NCBI GenBank assembly: GCA_037176705.1
Contig: CM073886.1
Coordinates: forward strand, 124,898,001 to 124,962,000
Reading direction: 5' to 3'
DNA from: Molossus alvarezi
Lineage: Eukaryota; Chordata; Mammalia; Chiroptera; Molossidae
DNA: 64,000 bases
The translations under genes were made by a program, and so were the position numbers. Under the pieces are notes generated by a model. That model did no database searches. It was not told the origin of the DNA and was given only the letters and a program-made list of their open reading frames with translations. Position 1 is the first letter of the stretch. Every line of letters starts with the position of its first letter. Below, one piece after another: positions 22,161 to 34,465 of this stretch.

Positions 22161-23925
22161 ATAAATTCATTCATGAAGAATGTTCTTGAAGAGAAAAAGT
22201 TTGTCCAAACGTCCATTTATGGCACAGGACAGAGATTACTCGGTGCACAAGGAGACAGGAAATCTGAGTTCTTGACTCAGTTTCTTTTAACTTGAGGCAC
22301 ACATGCATGGTAATCACTCAACTCGAGGCCTCTAATCAATAATAGAATCTTAAACTGTGTCTCTAAAATATATCTGACTCGGCTCTAAAATTCTAAGAAG
22401 CTAGGATCTTACATCATATGGAATTCCCCAACTTGTTTGTCTTGAACTCCAGTAGACTAAAAGTAGCTAAGGGTAGTAGTTGGAATGGACAGACTTGTAC
22501 TTCCTAATTTAAAATGCTCTCGAAAGAAGAAGTAAGGGCAGAAATCTCTCCTACCAGAAAGGGGAAAAAATAAAGTGAATTTCAAACTCAGTGAACTTTC
22601 TTATTTGGGCATTTAGTCACACAAAGGACCCGTACACAGTGTTATATAAATTTAAAATCACCTTCTTTCCTTCTTGTTCAAAACAAAACTTATACAAAGA
22701 AAAAAGAAAGAGAAATAAATTAAATAGCACTTTGGTTTTGCCTCTGTATGTTAAAGATAAGGACAAGAAGAGGGGACTTTTTTAAGGCCACGTAAAAATA
22801 TTTCAAGGTACTCAAGTGGGTGTGTGTTCAATCTGAAAACAGTGCACTGCTCATAGCTTCACACTGAAACTCCAGAAACAACAGTGCTTTACAGCAGCAC
22901 TGGAATGTCCCTTAAATTTTATCTCTATTTCTAACCGAGAAATCCCTGTGGAACAGAAGGAAGAAGGCTGCTTTATGCAGAACTCTGGGAATTCCTAAAG
23001 CACATTAAGGAGAAATGCTCTAACAAGTCGGCATGTTGCCGGTGCCAGGGAGGGTGGCCGAGACAGTTAAAGGGAAGTGTGGGAAATGCAATCTTTTTTA
23101 ATTTTTAAAATCTTTGATGTCATAGATTTGCTCTAATTTGTAATGTAGTACTGAATAAAGAGAATATTGAATTTTATATATGGTGTCTTTATTCTTAATA
23201 CTTAACTTTTAAAAGCTTTTGAATATTAAAAAACAAAACCTCAGTTCACATGCCCTTTATTTATTTTCACTTATGTCACCAACTTGTAGTTTCAGCAGAG
23301 CCTTTTCATGTGCTAAAAACTGTATTGGGTTTATTGAATTTTCTTGAAACCCTTGTATTTCGTAACAGTCCATTTGACTTCTTTGGCAGAAATAAGTCTT
23401 GGAAGCCACCATCTCTTAAAACTGTTTAGATTTAAAGATATAATCTTGAAAAGTGAAGTGAGTTTCAAACTAAGCAAAACATGATTTCCCAACCCGTTAT
23501 TTTTTAGAATCTTGGAGCCCAAAGGCATCAGTTGGCATCAGATGTAACCTCTAAGCTGATGATGACACTTCTGTGCCCCCTCTCTGATACACCTGTTCCA
23601 GCGACAAACTGCTGGAAACTACCAACACGCCCCAACACCGCACCTCTGCGGGACAGCTCCCCTCACCAGATCTTCTGGTGACCGAGCCTGGAGGCTTCCG
23701 TCCCCTAGATCTGGTTCTGCCTTCAAAATACCAAAGATTTTCCCTTCCTTCCATGTGTCCGCCCAGGGCTACAAGAACTGCAATCACTCAGTACCTTTAT
23801 TTACATTAAACACCACCTTCAACCAGTCTCATGTGACTTGATTCTCAGCCTCTTTTCATCCTGGCTGCCCTCTTCTCAATCACTAGGTTCTTTCTCACAG
23901 TGACTTTTAAATGCCGTATATTTCT
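22161..23925. other. Single-copy DNA, no feature recognised
   Basis: AT-rich with occasional GC patches. Open frames are short and lack known motifs. Confidence 0.35.
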
Positions 23926-24068
23926 CTAGCTGGTTGGGCATCGTCTTGTGCAACGAAAGGTTGCTGGTTCGATTCCCGGTCAGGGCACATGCCTGGGTTA
24001 CGGGCTCCCTTTCTCCCTCTTCTTTCCTCTCTCTCTCAAAAAAAAAAAAAAAAAATCAATAAAAAAAC
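23926..24068 (+). mobile_element. VES-related SINE, internally shortened
   Basis: A short SINE with a diverged tRNA-like head (CTAGCTGGTTGGGCATCG), a good B box (GGTTCGATTCCCGG), the GTCAGGGCACATGCC block, a CT tract and an A tail with AATCAATAAAA. It belongs to the AATCAATAAA-ended VES subfamily and lacks much of the middle. Confidence 0.8.
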
Positions 24069-24794
24069 TTCAAAGTAAATAAAAAATACTGTACACCAAG
24101 CGCAGAACACAGTGACCCCAGCATATTCCATTGACCCAGAGTCCCTACCTCGGAGTGAACAATATATTTCTATTATTGTGGTATTGATGGATTATTATTA
24201 TTTACCACGACAGGGACACACTCCTTAACATGAACCTTTTCTCAATAATGAAATTTCTTTATCTGCAAAAGAAAGAGGTTGCATGAGATCAGCAGAGAAG
24301 CTGTTTTATCCACTGAAACATCACATGAAGACCAACATACTAAGAAGCCGGCAAGGAGTCGCCTTGTTAAAAGCAAGGCTGTGGACAGACGGGGGAGGCT
24401 GCGTGCTGCCCACTTAGCACCCCTACCACATCCCCTTTGGGCTTCTGAAATGTTCTACAAAGGCTTAGAGCCCTGTTCTAAAAGCCCGAGACCAACGCGA
24501 TGGTCTTCTGGAAAGGGAAGAAAATCTGTCTAATTGGAACTGTTACTTGCCTCTAAAAAGGTGCAGGTGGTAAAATAATTAATATTTCCCTGTTTGGGGA
24601 TTATACCAACACCTCTCTCTTCACCCATATCTTCTTTTAACAGTAAGGTGAAGATGTCTTTTTGTTTGCTTCTTTTGGGGGTTGGGTTGCTTTTTTTGTT
24701 TTTAGCTTTGAAAGCTACTTTCACACAGAAAACATGTAAATCAAAGGCCATTAAACATGAAAATCAATTTAATTCCATCTTTATTTTATTCTAT

Positions 24795-24885
24795 TTTCAG
24801 TTTTATTGAGATATAACTGACATACAGCATGGTATACATTTAGGGTGTGTAGCTTAATGTCATTATTTTAAAAAGCTCAACACCC
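24795..24885 (-). mobile_element. L1 3' UTR fragment, antisense
   Basis: Reads TTTTATTGAGATATAACTGA followed by CATACAGCATGGTATAC, the usual antisense start of mammalian L1M 3' UTRs. Confidence 0.6.
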
Positions 24886-24971
24886 ATTCATTAAGAATTA
24901 AGGTTTAAAGAAGTCAAGTAAAGAAATTTTTTAAAGTAAAATAAGAGTTATAATGTACGATTGGTCTAAAG

Positions 24972-25196
24972 CAGTGGTTCTCAACCTGTAGGTCGCAACC
25001 CCTTTGGGGGTTGAATGATCCTTTCACAGGGGTCGCCTAAGACCATCAGAAAACACGTATTTCCGATGGTCTTAGGAACCAAGACACCGCTCCTCTGTCC
25101 CTCTCCAGGCAGGTCCGCCCACATGCAGATACGCCCACAGACAACATGAGGACCTGTGTTAAAGGGTCACGGCACTAGGAAGGTTGAGAACCACTG
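24972..25196. mobile_element. SPIN-type non-autonomous hAT transposon
   Basis: A 225-bp element with perfect 16-bp terminal inverted repeats, CAGTGGTTCTCAACCT at the left and its exact complement at the right. 8-bp target duplications flank it (GTCTAAAG at 24964-24971 and ATCTAAAG at 25197-25204, one mismatch), as hAT insertions produce. The text after the left end (GTCGCAACCCCTTTGGGGG, TTTCACAGGGGTCGCC, TAAGACCATC) and before the right end (TTAAAGGGTC, GGCACTAGGA) matches the SPIN ('space invader') family. SPIN is known for patchy horizontal spread among tetrapods including bats. It has no transposase, so it was moved by another copy's enzyme. The middle carries an inverted copy of the CATCAGAAAACACGTATTTC region. 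Confidence 0.83.
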
Positions 25197-25273
25197 ATCT
25201 AAAGAATAAGGGACAAACAAAAACGGAAACATGGGGGAGAACGAACGTAACTGGATATACCAAAACTCCTACA

Positions 25274-25380
25274 GTGGAGAGGGAGAGAGAGGAAGGGAGA
25301 GGGAGGGAGAGGGAGGAGGAGGGAGGGAGGGAGGAGGAGGGAGGGAGAGGGAGGAGGAGGGAGGGAGAGGGAGGGAGAGG
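25274..25380 (+). repeat. GGGAGA/GGGAGG purine tract
   Basis: About 107 bp of nearly pure purine on the plus strand, with many G3 runs. It lies 70 bp beyond the SPIN insertion. ORFs across it are repeat translations. Confidence 0.95.
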
Positions 25381-27831
25381 TGCACTGACGGGGCGCAGTG
25401 GAAGGAGAAGTGGATTCCAGCGGCGAAGCCCAGATGAGATGTAGCTTCAGTTCTGTCCACGCACCCTGGGCACTGCCGCCCGAGGCTCAGGCAGGAGGAA
25501 CCGGCCCCCCAGCAGAGGTCACGCACCTCTGTGTCCCTGAGAAAGGCTGTCCATCAGCACACTCAACATCTCTCATCTGCTCACCCACAGTACAAGGAAT
25601 GCCGACGGATTTTGGTCTAGACATTTAGTATTTCTGGGTTTTGTGGGATTTTCACTTTGTTAACATAATATACAAAAAAAAACCTTCAAATTTTTAAAAG
25701 AGAATAAATACAGCCATTAGAGATGAAAGGTAAATGAAGGGTCACGTCTCCAATCTTTCATTTTGCAAAGGGAGAAACTGCGGCTTGCCAGTGAGGTGAC
25801 TCCCAGGACCTCACAGCCGGCGAGGGGGCGGCCTGGCAGCAGACAAGGGAGGAAGCAGAGCGCCGCCCGCCCGTGGACACGAGGGCAGCAGCATCTGAAC
25901 GGTCCTCCCCTCCGGGTGCCTGAGCCCGCACCACTGCCCCACTGCAGGCTGGCCCTCGTGGCCCCACTTCCTGCTGCGCAACTGGGTTCCTTCCAACGAA
26001 GACGCAGTAAAAGCCAATAAGCGCTAGAATGATAAATGCCCTCTTGTCTCAATATTCTCTTCCCAGAAGATGGAATATGACACACAAGAAAATTTCTTTT
26101 CACCAAAATAATAAATATTTATCACAAGATATGAGCAAGATGCTGAAGCAAGCCTGGGAGTGACTGCGTCCTGTCAGCGGGCGCCTCCTCCAAGCCTGGC
26201 GCACAGGGAGCGAGGGCGCTGGCTGATCGGACCACGGCCGACCACGGCGGACAGGGCCACTGAGCCAGGACGCTGGGTACTTGTTCCACTAAGCAGATCC
26301 CATCCGGTGCTGCCCCAAACCCACACCCCTAGTGGCAAATACAATTCCCACATCAACCAGAAGTTCCAAGACCTAATCATTCTGATGTTTCCAAAAGAGA
26401 CTGGTCTCAACGCCTGAGGCCCGGTGGAGGGTTGCCCGGCTGGTACCGCTCATTTCTGTGAGGTGCTACAGCAGAACCACAGCCTCAGCCCAGGACCTGT
26501 CTCCTTCCGCTCCGGAGGGGAGGGCCTTCTCCACCCCTTACGGACAGTGAACCAGCCCATGATCCTGAGCTCAGAACTGGAAGGATGCACATGGAACGAC
26601 TCCTGTTTCACTGATACCTGAACGGAAGCAGACAAGTTATAAGCACCTTAAACGCCTGTTATGCACAGGGCGCCTATCAGGGGCCGCACGGGCGTAGCCG
26701 GGAGACAGTGAGTGGCAATGACGTCTTCACATCTTTGTCGCACATCTGGTCAAGTTCTGATTTTGTACAAGTCATTCACTCCGGGTACAGTTGGTCTTTT
26801 TCTTATCCCCATTCCTGGCCTGCTCTGCCTACTGCTCTCACTAACACCTGAGAAGGTAAAATAGAAAACCTCAGGTTAAGCAAGACAATTCAAAAGACTT
26901 CTTTGCTAATATGAAGTTGAAGATTATACCTGAGTATCATTAACCTCTGCGGCCTGAACCCCTTGTTCATAGTTGGTTTGGTTTTTTGGGGGGAGAGGTG
27001 GAGCATGGGGCAACAGCACTGCCCAAGTAAAGAGAACACTCCTGCCGCAGCTTCTGATCCACACCTGGGGTCTCTGTTTTTCTACTTAGAGAATAAGTGC
27101 TGATGCCACTTCCTCCCAGAGACCCTTCCATTGTTCACGAGGTCTAAGTCTGCCAGCCATGTCAAGGTCTCCAGATGTCAGTTAAAAGACCCAGTGCCTC
27201 TTACTGCCTTCATAATCTTCTAGAATGAGTAGCCAGAGCATAGGACGCAGGGCTGATGGGACATGAGTGAAGCAGGGTACCGCTGCAGTGACGGTGCAGG
27301 TGCCTCTGGTCCCCTTGTTAGTACAATTGCAATAAAATGACTTAGATGTGATCCTGCCCAAGGAAGGAACACACTAGAAGGCATCTGACAAATTTTTCTA
27401 CCTTATAAACCTGATTCCTGATTCTATGCCCCTCAGAGATCTGAAATTAAAGGAAAGACTTTAGATCAGCATCACTACGTTTTATAGAAAACACAGCCAC
27501 AAGAGTGCTGTGACTGACTTCCTTGACCGGGCGTTCTACTGCACAGAAAAGGCCAGACCAAGATTCAAATGGCAGAGGAAATAGAAAAATGTAATCAACA
27601 TCTTTGCTAACTGTCATTATGAGAAATAACTTATGCTGACCCTTTCCTGAAGTGCTAATATTTTATAGGTAAAACTTCCCAAGATTATTTCACCCACTAA
27701 AGTAGATCAAGCCCCCCTCCGCATCCATGTACATCACAAGGTGCCAAGTACAGGAAGTCAAGAACAAAAGACTACGATAGAAAGCAATTAGCCACTGACT
27801 TAAAAATCATAACTTCATCAATTGGTTAGGA
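25381..27831. other. Single-copy DNA with a GC/CpG-richer part at about 25800-26300
   Basis: 25800-26000 and 26170-26300 are richer in CpG than the surroundings, but no promoter, exon or CpG-island gene start was identified. A weak antisense MIR trace sits near 25745-25815. The rest is unrecognised. Confidence 0.35.
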
Positions 27832-27985
27832 TTTCTCAAGTGTTGCTTATTGATCCTCTGCATCAGAATCACCATAAGAAATGCAGAGTTCTGGGTCTCA
27901 CTTAATATCCAGTGGTTCAGAATCTCAGCAAAGTGTTTTCCCAAGGCTCCCTAGAGATTCTTAAGTACACTAAAGTTTGAGACAG
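27832..27985 (+). mobile_element. MER5-like hAT-Charlie remnant
   Basis: Pattern of MER5A/B: GCATCAGAATCACC, a CAGAGTTCTGGGTCTCAC block, AGTGGTTCAGAATCTC, and an end resembling AAAGTTTGAGA. Ends diverged. Confidence 0.65.
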
Positions 27986-28417
27986 CTGCCACAGGAACCG
28001 TCTCAAGTCTGCATCACTTAGGAGGCCCCAGTGCAGCCCTACATGAGCAATGGCTCAGTCATGTGGAGTTAAAATTTACCAGGTGTCTCATCCTCCCCTT
28101 TCTGTCGTGTACTCAAGCTCACATTCCACATGAATTCCTGTAGCTCTTATTGAGAGAAAATTGCTGAATGTTCCTGAATTACCCTTCAGCCACACTTGAA
28201 GATCTGAATACAGCAATGTTTGATTCATTTAGACCTGTTAAAGGCAAGACTGCATTTATTTGGGAGGGGTCAGAAATAGTGGACCTTTTTAATAGAGATT
28301 TTTATTCCTATGGTATAATAATAATGTATCCTAACTCACAAACTAAGGCCAAATTTTAGATCTGGGCTTTTGGCCTTGATGTGAGTTAAGCTAGGCTGAA
28401 AAATCCCCCAACACCTT

Positions 28418-28440
28418 CCCTATCCCTATCCCTATCCCTT
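28418..28440 (+). repeat. (CCCTAT)n short tandem repeat
   Basis: Nearly four CCCTAT units, a telomere-variant-like simple repeat in unique DNA. Confidence 0.9.
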
Positions 28441-28549
28441 GTCCATCACTATCAATTGATATGGATTATTTTCCTCTGGTTTAACAAGCATTCTGGTTCT
28501 GAATCCAAATAACTAATGGCAAAGAGAAAGAAATAGTCATTATTAAAAC

Positions 28550-28640
28550 ACAGAATATGCCAGGCACTGATTTCCTCAGTTCTTTCTTATATCATTTATC
28601 CATCACCATAACCCTGGGGGTAGATATCAGCCTATTTACA
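28550..28640 (-). mobile_element. MIR fragment, antisense
   Basis: TATGCCAGGCACTGATTTCC followed by CATCACCATAACCCTGGGGG and TAGATATCAGCC fits a reverse MIR. Confidence 0.5.
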
Positions 28641-28839
28641 GCAGACAATAGCGCATCACGTGGCTACTGAATGATACATCCAGACCTGCTGCCAGGTCTC
28701 TGCCCTCCAGACCAGGGAGCTGCCTCTATTGCACCAGGTAGCATCTTCTTTCAATGCAAATACACTGGAAGGAGAGCACTTGTTTGTCACACTGGGGAGT
28801 AAGGGACGTAAGGGGGGAAAGAGTACTTTAAAGTCCATC

Positions 28840-28935
28840 AAGAATGTGTTCCTCTAACTAGATGTATAATCTTAGCAAAGTCATTTAATTTCTTTGTGGC
28901 TCAGTTTCCCCACCTGTAAAAGATAATACCATCTT
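28840..28935 (+). mobile_element. MIR fragment
   Basis: AGCAAAGTCATTTAATTTCT, then CTCAGTTTCCCCACCTGTAA fits the MIR core. The next VES interrupts it. Confidence 0.62.
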
Positions 28936-28944
28936 TTTCCTTTT

Positions 28945-29196
28945 TAATTTTTTTTTTTTTATCCTCACCCGAGGTCATTTTTGTATTTATCTCCAGACAG
29001 AGCAGGAGGGAGAGTGGGAGGAAGAGAGAGAGAGAAATATCAACGAGAGAGAGACACATCGAGTGGTTGCCACCCACATAACCCCAACTGGGGCCGGGGA
29101 CAAACTGCAACTGAGGTACATGCCCTTAGCAGGAACCGAACCTGGGACTCTCTGGTCCACAAGCCAATGGTCTAACCACTGAGCAACCGGCCATGG
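28945..29196 (-). mobile_element. VES SINE
   Basis: Reverse VES with a T tract and complement of the GGTGAGGAT end, running to the complement of the CCATGGCCGG head. Imperfect TSD ATCTTTTTCCTTTTT against ATCTCTTTCCTTTTT. Confidence 0.92.
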
Positions 29197-30242
29197 CAAT
29201 CTCTTTCCTTTTTATGAGGAGTAACTAAAATGAACAGGTAACAATGTGAATGTATCTAACACCGTAGTTAACAGTTAATAAACTTGAGCTTTTGTTCTTC
29301 CCTTTTCTTTTTTTAATATCAATTAATTCAATAAAAATATTTTTCTACCAGATCATTGATGCAGCTCATGAAGAGAATGGAGAAACAGGAAGAGGAAATC
29401 AGGATAAGTAAAGAGGCCCTGGAGAGTGGAAGAAAAAAGCAAGTATCAGCAGGTGGACTAAGAATACAGAAGAAAAACGTAGCTGGACACCCACATCATT
29501 CTTCTATGTGACATTTGTGAAGCCTGTTCCAACAGCAGCCCCACCCTGCCTGTCTCGAACAGAGAACTCACTTAGCAGCAACAGGTCATAAGGAACATGT
29601 TAAAGAGTCACCTGTACTCATACCAACAACAGTTTCTCCCTTTAGGAATTAACATTCCCTCTGAAACATAAATTTCACTGTAGCTGAACCATGTTAAGAA
29701 ACTCTTCTTGACATTATACACTACACTGAACTCGATAGCTGACATAAATACTTGTAACTTCAAGAGGCCACCTGATTATGAAAAGTACCACAGCACCAAG
29801 CTATCAGATGATAAAGAAACTCCTCCACATCTCGTGTCCCGGCTACCACAATCCCTGCAAAGGAGAGGCAGTCCCAGCTTCATGTTCCGAGTGAGACTGG
29901 CCTTCCCCTACTTTACCACACCACTCAGAATTAGAGAAGAAAACTCTCCGAGTTCCTCTTGTTCCTGACACCAGCACACAAGAACTCTTTCACACAAGTC
30001 TTGGCCACCATCTTGCTAAGATGTAAGAGAGAACACCTGCCCAATGACCCCTTATCATCCTGCTTGGCTATCAGGTCCAATACCATCATGACTCACATTC
30101 TTGTTACCTGTTAACCAGATACCTGAGCTCTCACATCATCCCAAACATTCTGTACATCCACTACTCTGACCCACATTCCCAATCACTCTCTACCTCTGAA
30201 ACCCTTGCACTCTGTCCCTCATCTGTCATCAACAAACACTCA
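29197..30242. other. Single-copy DNA with one small coding-like open frame
   Basis: No repeat recognised. At 29360-29512 (+) a 50-codon open frame, rich in Lys, Glu, Arg and Met, would form a charged helix. Its identity is unknown and it may be a chance ORF or a fragment of an old retrocopy. Confidence 0.3.
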
Positions 30243-30665
30243 TGCTGTGGGTTGAATTGCCCCTCCCCCAACTTTCACCCAAATTCATACATTCAAGTCC
30301 TAACCCCCAGTACCTCAGAGTGTTACTTTATTTAGAAACAGGGTCACTGCAGATATAATTAGTTGAGTTAAAATGAGGTCATCCTGAGGTAGGGTGGCCC
30401 CCTAATCCAGTATGTCTGGTGTCCTTGTAAAAAGGGGAAACTTGGAGACAAGCACGCACACGGAACACTGCGTTGGAATTACGCTGCCACAAGCCGAGGC
30501 AGCAGAAGCTAGCAGGGAGGTCTGGGACAGATCCTTCCCCAGTGCCTTCAGAGGGAGCCTTGTCCTGCCAACATGCCGAGTGCAGCCTGCGGGCCTCCAG
30601 AACTGCTAAGACAACACATTTCTGTTGTTCTAAGCCATCCGGTTTATTGTACTTTGTTATGCTTC
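30243..30665 (+). mobile_element. Solo LTR of MaLR (MLT1/MST) type
   Basis: Full-length-looking LTR: starts near TGTGGGTTGAATTGCCCCTC, carries ATTCAAGTCCTAACCCCCAG, an AAATGAGGTCATCC block, TGTCCTTGTAAAAAGGGGA and CCTCCAGAACTGCTAAGACA, and ends GTACTTTGTTATG. These are hallmarks of mammalian MaLR LTRs. No internal region is present, so it is a solo LTR. Confidence 0.82.
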
Positions 30666-31039
30666 TCCATCAACCTAACAGAATTAATCCTTCTCTGAGA
30701 ACTGCCTTCCCCTGGGTGCCTTCTAGGGACACAGTCTCCTCTACAGCCCTTTTGACTGAAGGATTTCTTCTTCTCATATCCCTCCATACCTCAGAGTCTG
30801 GAATGGCGTTAAATGTCCACCATGCTCACTGCCCTTTCTAAGCCACTCTTCTCACCCTGTGCTCAAAAGCCCAGATATTCTGAAGTTCAAGCCATCACAT
30901 TCCCCCTACTTGTTACTGTCATCTACAAATTCGGGTCACTCCTCATCAGTGACTGATTACCACCTGTTCCACAAGTTTCTTCCACCCCAACTCCTGTCAA
31001 TAATAATAATAATAATGTTAATAATATCAACACTCTAGT

Positions 31040-33420
31040 ATCTCGGTCCTCCATGTCCACAGAGCCAAAGATTGTTTCCTCCATTCCAGCCCAGTCTTCC
31101 ATTCTATCTTGTCACCGCCATTCACTGTACCACTGCCAAAATGTCAGCCTCAAGCTTCTCACACCCTGAGCAACATGTTCTAAGCTTTTAGCTCATTTAC
31201 TCTATACACATTCTCCACCAATTCTTTACTTCCAGTTATGGAGACTTCCAGTTTATTGTCATCCTGCTGTCCTTGATCACTCTTCTAAAGGCTTCCCTTC
31301 TCTTCTTGTCCAGCTTGAATTCCATTAGTACTTAATTAGAATTACTGCCTTGGAAACATTCTTCACTTTTTCTCCCTTTTCATTGTAGCAAAATTATATG
31401 GCAAGAGTTACAATTATTAACTTGCCTGTTGTAGGTCTCTCTCTAAGAAGTTAAACTTGCCAGAGCAAAATATAGAACTATGCTGTCTGAACTCCCTTTA
31501 AAATTATGACTACAAAAATATATTTACCAGCTGCCATGCCTCCCTACCAATTATCTACTATCCTCCCAGTCATAACCTCTCATTCCTTCAAAAGCTTAAC
31601 CCTTAGATTGTATTGTTCTTTCCACCACTTTTCCTGTGATTTATTAGTGACTGTAATATTCAAATAACTGACCCATTTAATACTGTGGACTACTATGGCA
31701 TACAGTTTCCTAATCTATTCTTTACAATTAATCTCGCCCTCCACCTAACTTCAAGCACACAGTTCAGTGGTTATACTACATCTGTCATTACTGACTGAGA
31801 TCCAGAATCTCAGTTTCAAGGAAACCATTCTTTAATCTCTAAATTCTATCTTTCCAGCTTACTTTCTTTCCCACACTTATTCCAAAACGCCATTGGTCTT
31901 ACCACCCACCCTCCTCAAGCCTCTCCTTCACTTTTTAACAAATTTAGATCCAAGACCCATCATTTTAATCACCCCTGGCATATACACCCTTATCCAGTTT
32001 GCTTCTTTCATACTTGTGTGACACAATGACAACCTGTTAAAGCCTAGCTCTAGGTCTACCATTCATCTGCAACTGCGCAGCTGAATGTGGCCAGAGAAAA
32101 CCAGAACCATGATGACTGTTCTTTCAAGTACGATCTCAAAACTCACAAAGGCTAACACTGCCCGGCAATCTTCTACATCCCTTTGACTTTCCCACTCTGC
32201 AGATACCTCTTTTCATACTTACTTCTTTTCCCAAACCACCATACCAGTTCTATCCTTACTCTTAGCTGAAAGACTTGCCTCTTATTTTCCTAATAAAATT
32301 GAATACTTTAGAAGATAATTCACATGTCTTTCCTACACCAAGTTTACCAGCTGACCTCCATTTGTAACATACCCTCCACCTTCCCTCCTGCCACATGGGT
32401 GAACTGCTCATATTCTGTCTAAAGCTAACCCCTCCTTAATGATCTGGATTCCATTCCCTTACCCCCACTCAAAGACTCTGCTTCTGCAATTATCCACTCA
32501 CTTAATTGCAATACCAGTTTTCTCATAAATGTACAACTCTGTTGTAATATCTCCCATCTTAAAAATACCCTACTTAAGCCCACAATCTCCCCCCCCCCCA
32601 GCATTTCACCCATTTTTCTATTCTCAGTTATAAAAAAAACTCCTCAAAAGAGACGCCTGTAATAGCTGTCTTCATATTCTCAATCCCTCTAGTCAGACTG
32701 TTAACTCAGCATTCCACTAAGCTCAGTCACGAGGCCAGACCCAATCGGCAATGCAGTCCCAGCCCACTCCAACTCTCAGCAGCACCGAACAGCTAATCAT
32801 GTCCCTCTCGAAGCGCTGTCTTCTCTTGGCTTCCAGGACAATACATTTTATCGTTCTGCCTCCTGCTTCACAGGCTGCTCCTTTTCCATCTACTTTGCAG
32901 AATTCTCCTTATTTTTTTTTAATTTGTATTAAATTTATTAGTTAATAAAAGTATATAGGTTTCAGGTGTACAATCCCATAATACATCATCTGTACATTGT
33001 ATTGTGTGTTTACCACTCAAAACCACAATGTGGTAGGGTGACCAGGGCTCAGGTCTAGACCTGCTTCTTACCTAAGACTACACTTCCTCTTCAGGGGCTC
33101 TGATCTGGTCCATCAGCGTAATACTCTGTCTATATGATGACGACTCCCAAACCACCACCCCTGATGTGCATCTCCGATCACCTACAGGACACCTCTTAGC
33201 CTCCCAACACCAAACTCTTGGTTCCTATTTCACAGCCTCTGAGATGTCTCCCTCCCAAGTCTCTCAATAAATGAAAGAATATCCTATTACTACCCCTATT
33301 ATTCAGTCAAAAACCTAAGGGTAGTCTTTGATCTTTCCCTTTTTCAGACTACCCACATTCAATCCATCAGCAAAGCTTGTTCACAGTGTGAGCTCAGTAC
33401 ATATGTATGGAATGAATGAA
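31040..33420. mobile_element. Pyrimidine-rich ancient repeat tract, unclassified
   Basis: About 2.3 kb biased to C and T on the plus strand. Several parts (AGACTACCCACATTCAATCC near 33345, CTTGGCTTCCAGGACAATAC near 32826, CACCAAACTCTTGGTTCC near 33208) resemble an old, widespread mammalian interspersed repeat seen antisense, probably a LINE. I could not name the family. A separate antisense L1 3' UTR piece interrupts it at about 32905-33050. Confidence 0.35.
32905..33050 (-). mobile_element. L1 3' UTR fragment, antisense
   Basis: The passage ATAGGTTTCAGGTGTACAAT followed by a TACATCATCTGTACATTG block matches the antisense L1 3' UTR also found at 35495-35812. Confidence 0.6.
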
Positions 33421-33450
33421 TAAATACATAAACAAGCAAGCATGTTCAAC

Positions 33451-34457
33451 TGCTTTGTGCCAGGAGTAGAAACTATGAAAAACTACTCTTTAGTCCGAAG
33501 ATACAACCAACAGCATTTATTCTTAACAGGCCTTTTAAATAACTTACAAGGAAATGAAATCTGTAATGAAGATGCTGAGATTTATAGCAAGAGTCCTTAC
33601 TTCTCAAATTTGGTCACTTCCCCTCAAATTACGGGTACAGTCTGTCCAGTGCTGCTATTTTGGGAAATCCAATTTCTCGTCTGTTAACTAGTTTAAATAA
33701 GTTCTGACATGCTGCATTTTTAAATCTTTGCACTCTGAATGTAATAAATCCCTTAAGTTCTGTAATGTATTGATTGCCAACTATTGACTTTGTAACTGCT
33801 CGGGTGAAAACCTGGAGAACAAAGCTAATTACCTTTTAGATGAAAGGGGTAGCTCTGGTGTAGCAAAGCAGAAAGATGCGTCATATCGAATTATCTCTGG
33901 CAACAGCCTCAGAAGGTGGGGTAAATAAGGCGTTTTCTTCAACTTAATATTTTAATTTGATATTTTCTATTTCCTTCTCAAACCCAAATTCAATTACAAA
34001 TGTAAACAATTAATGTTCTTAGGAATGAGAAACATTAATTCGCCTTTCTTCTGACACACAAAGAACATTAGTGTCTTATTAAAATGTCTTGGGCCATTGC
34101 TTTTCCAATAAAGGAGCAAAAACACTGAGCCAGGGTTGACTCACATATTCATTAGCATCTTAGGTTTATTGACTGCCATCCACATTTTAACCTTTTTTGA
34201 ATGCAGAGAGGACTTACCAGCTGATAAGTACATAAGTCATACACTTTAATAAAATGCTGTCTAAAGTTCAGGTTGGAAATTCAATGCCCACACGCACAAG
34301 TCAGCCATGAGACAGTTAACCTTGTCATGGAGGAACCCAGTGGTCACAAGGTCAACCAGAATGCAGAAAACACAGACTGTCACCACCTCTAGAAAATCAT
34401 TTCACAATACATACATTCTTGAGAGTGCATCTATAGTATCATTTGGGAAATCTTCTC
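33451..34457. other. Repeat-poor stretch, possible conserved non-coding element
   Basis: No repeat recognised over about 1 kb, a contrast with both flanks. It contains several homeodomain-like (AATTAATG, TTAATTCG, CTAATTACC) and an AP-1-like (TGACTCA) motif. No exon recognised. A regulatory role is inference only. Confidence 0.3.
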
Positions 34458-34465
34458 ACCTAGTT

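Noticed and set aside
25184..25526. Arg/Glu/Gly-rich and Ser/Pro/Leu-rich ORFs
   Set aside because: Both strands of a GGGAGA purine tract. Low-complexity translation.
25800..26300. CpG-island promoter
   Set aside because: CpG enrichment is only moderate and patchy. No gene start or exon can be recognised next to it.
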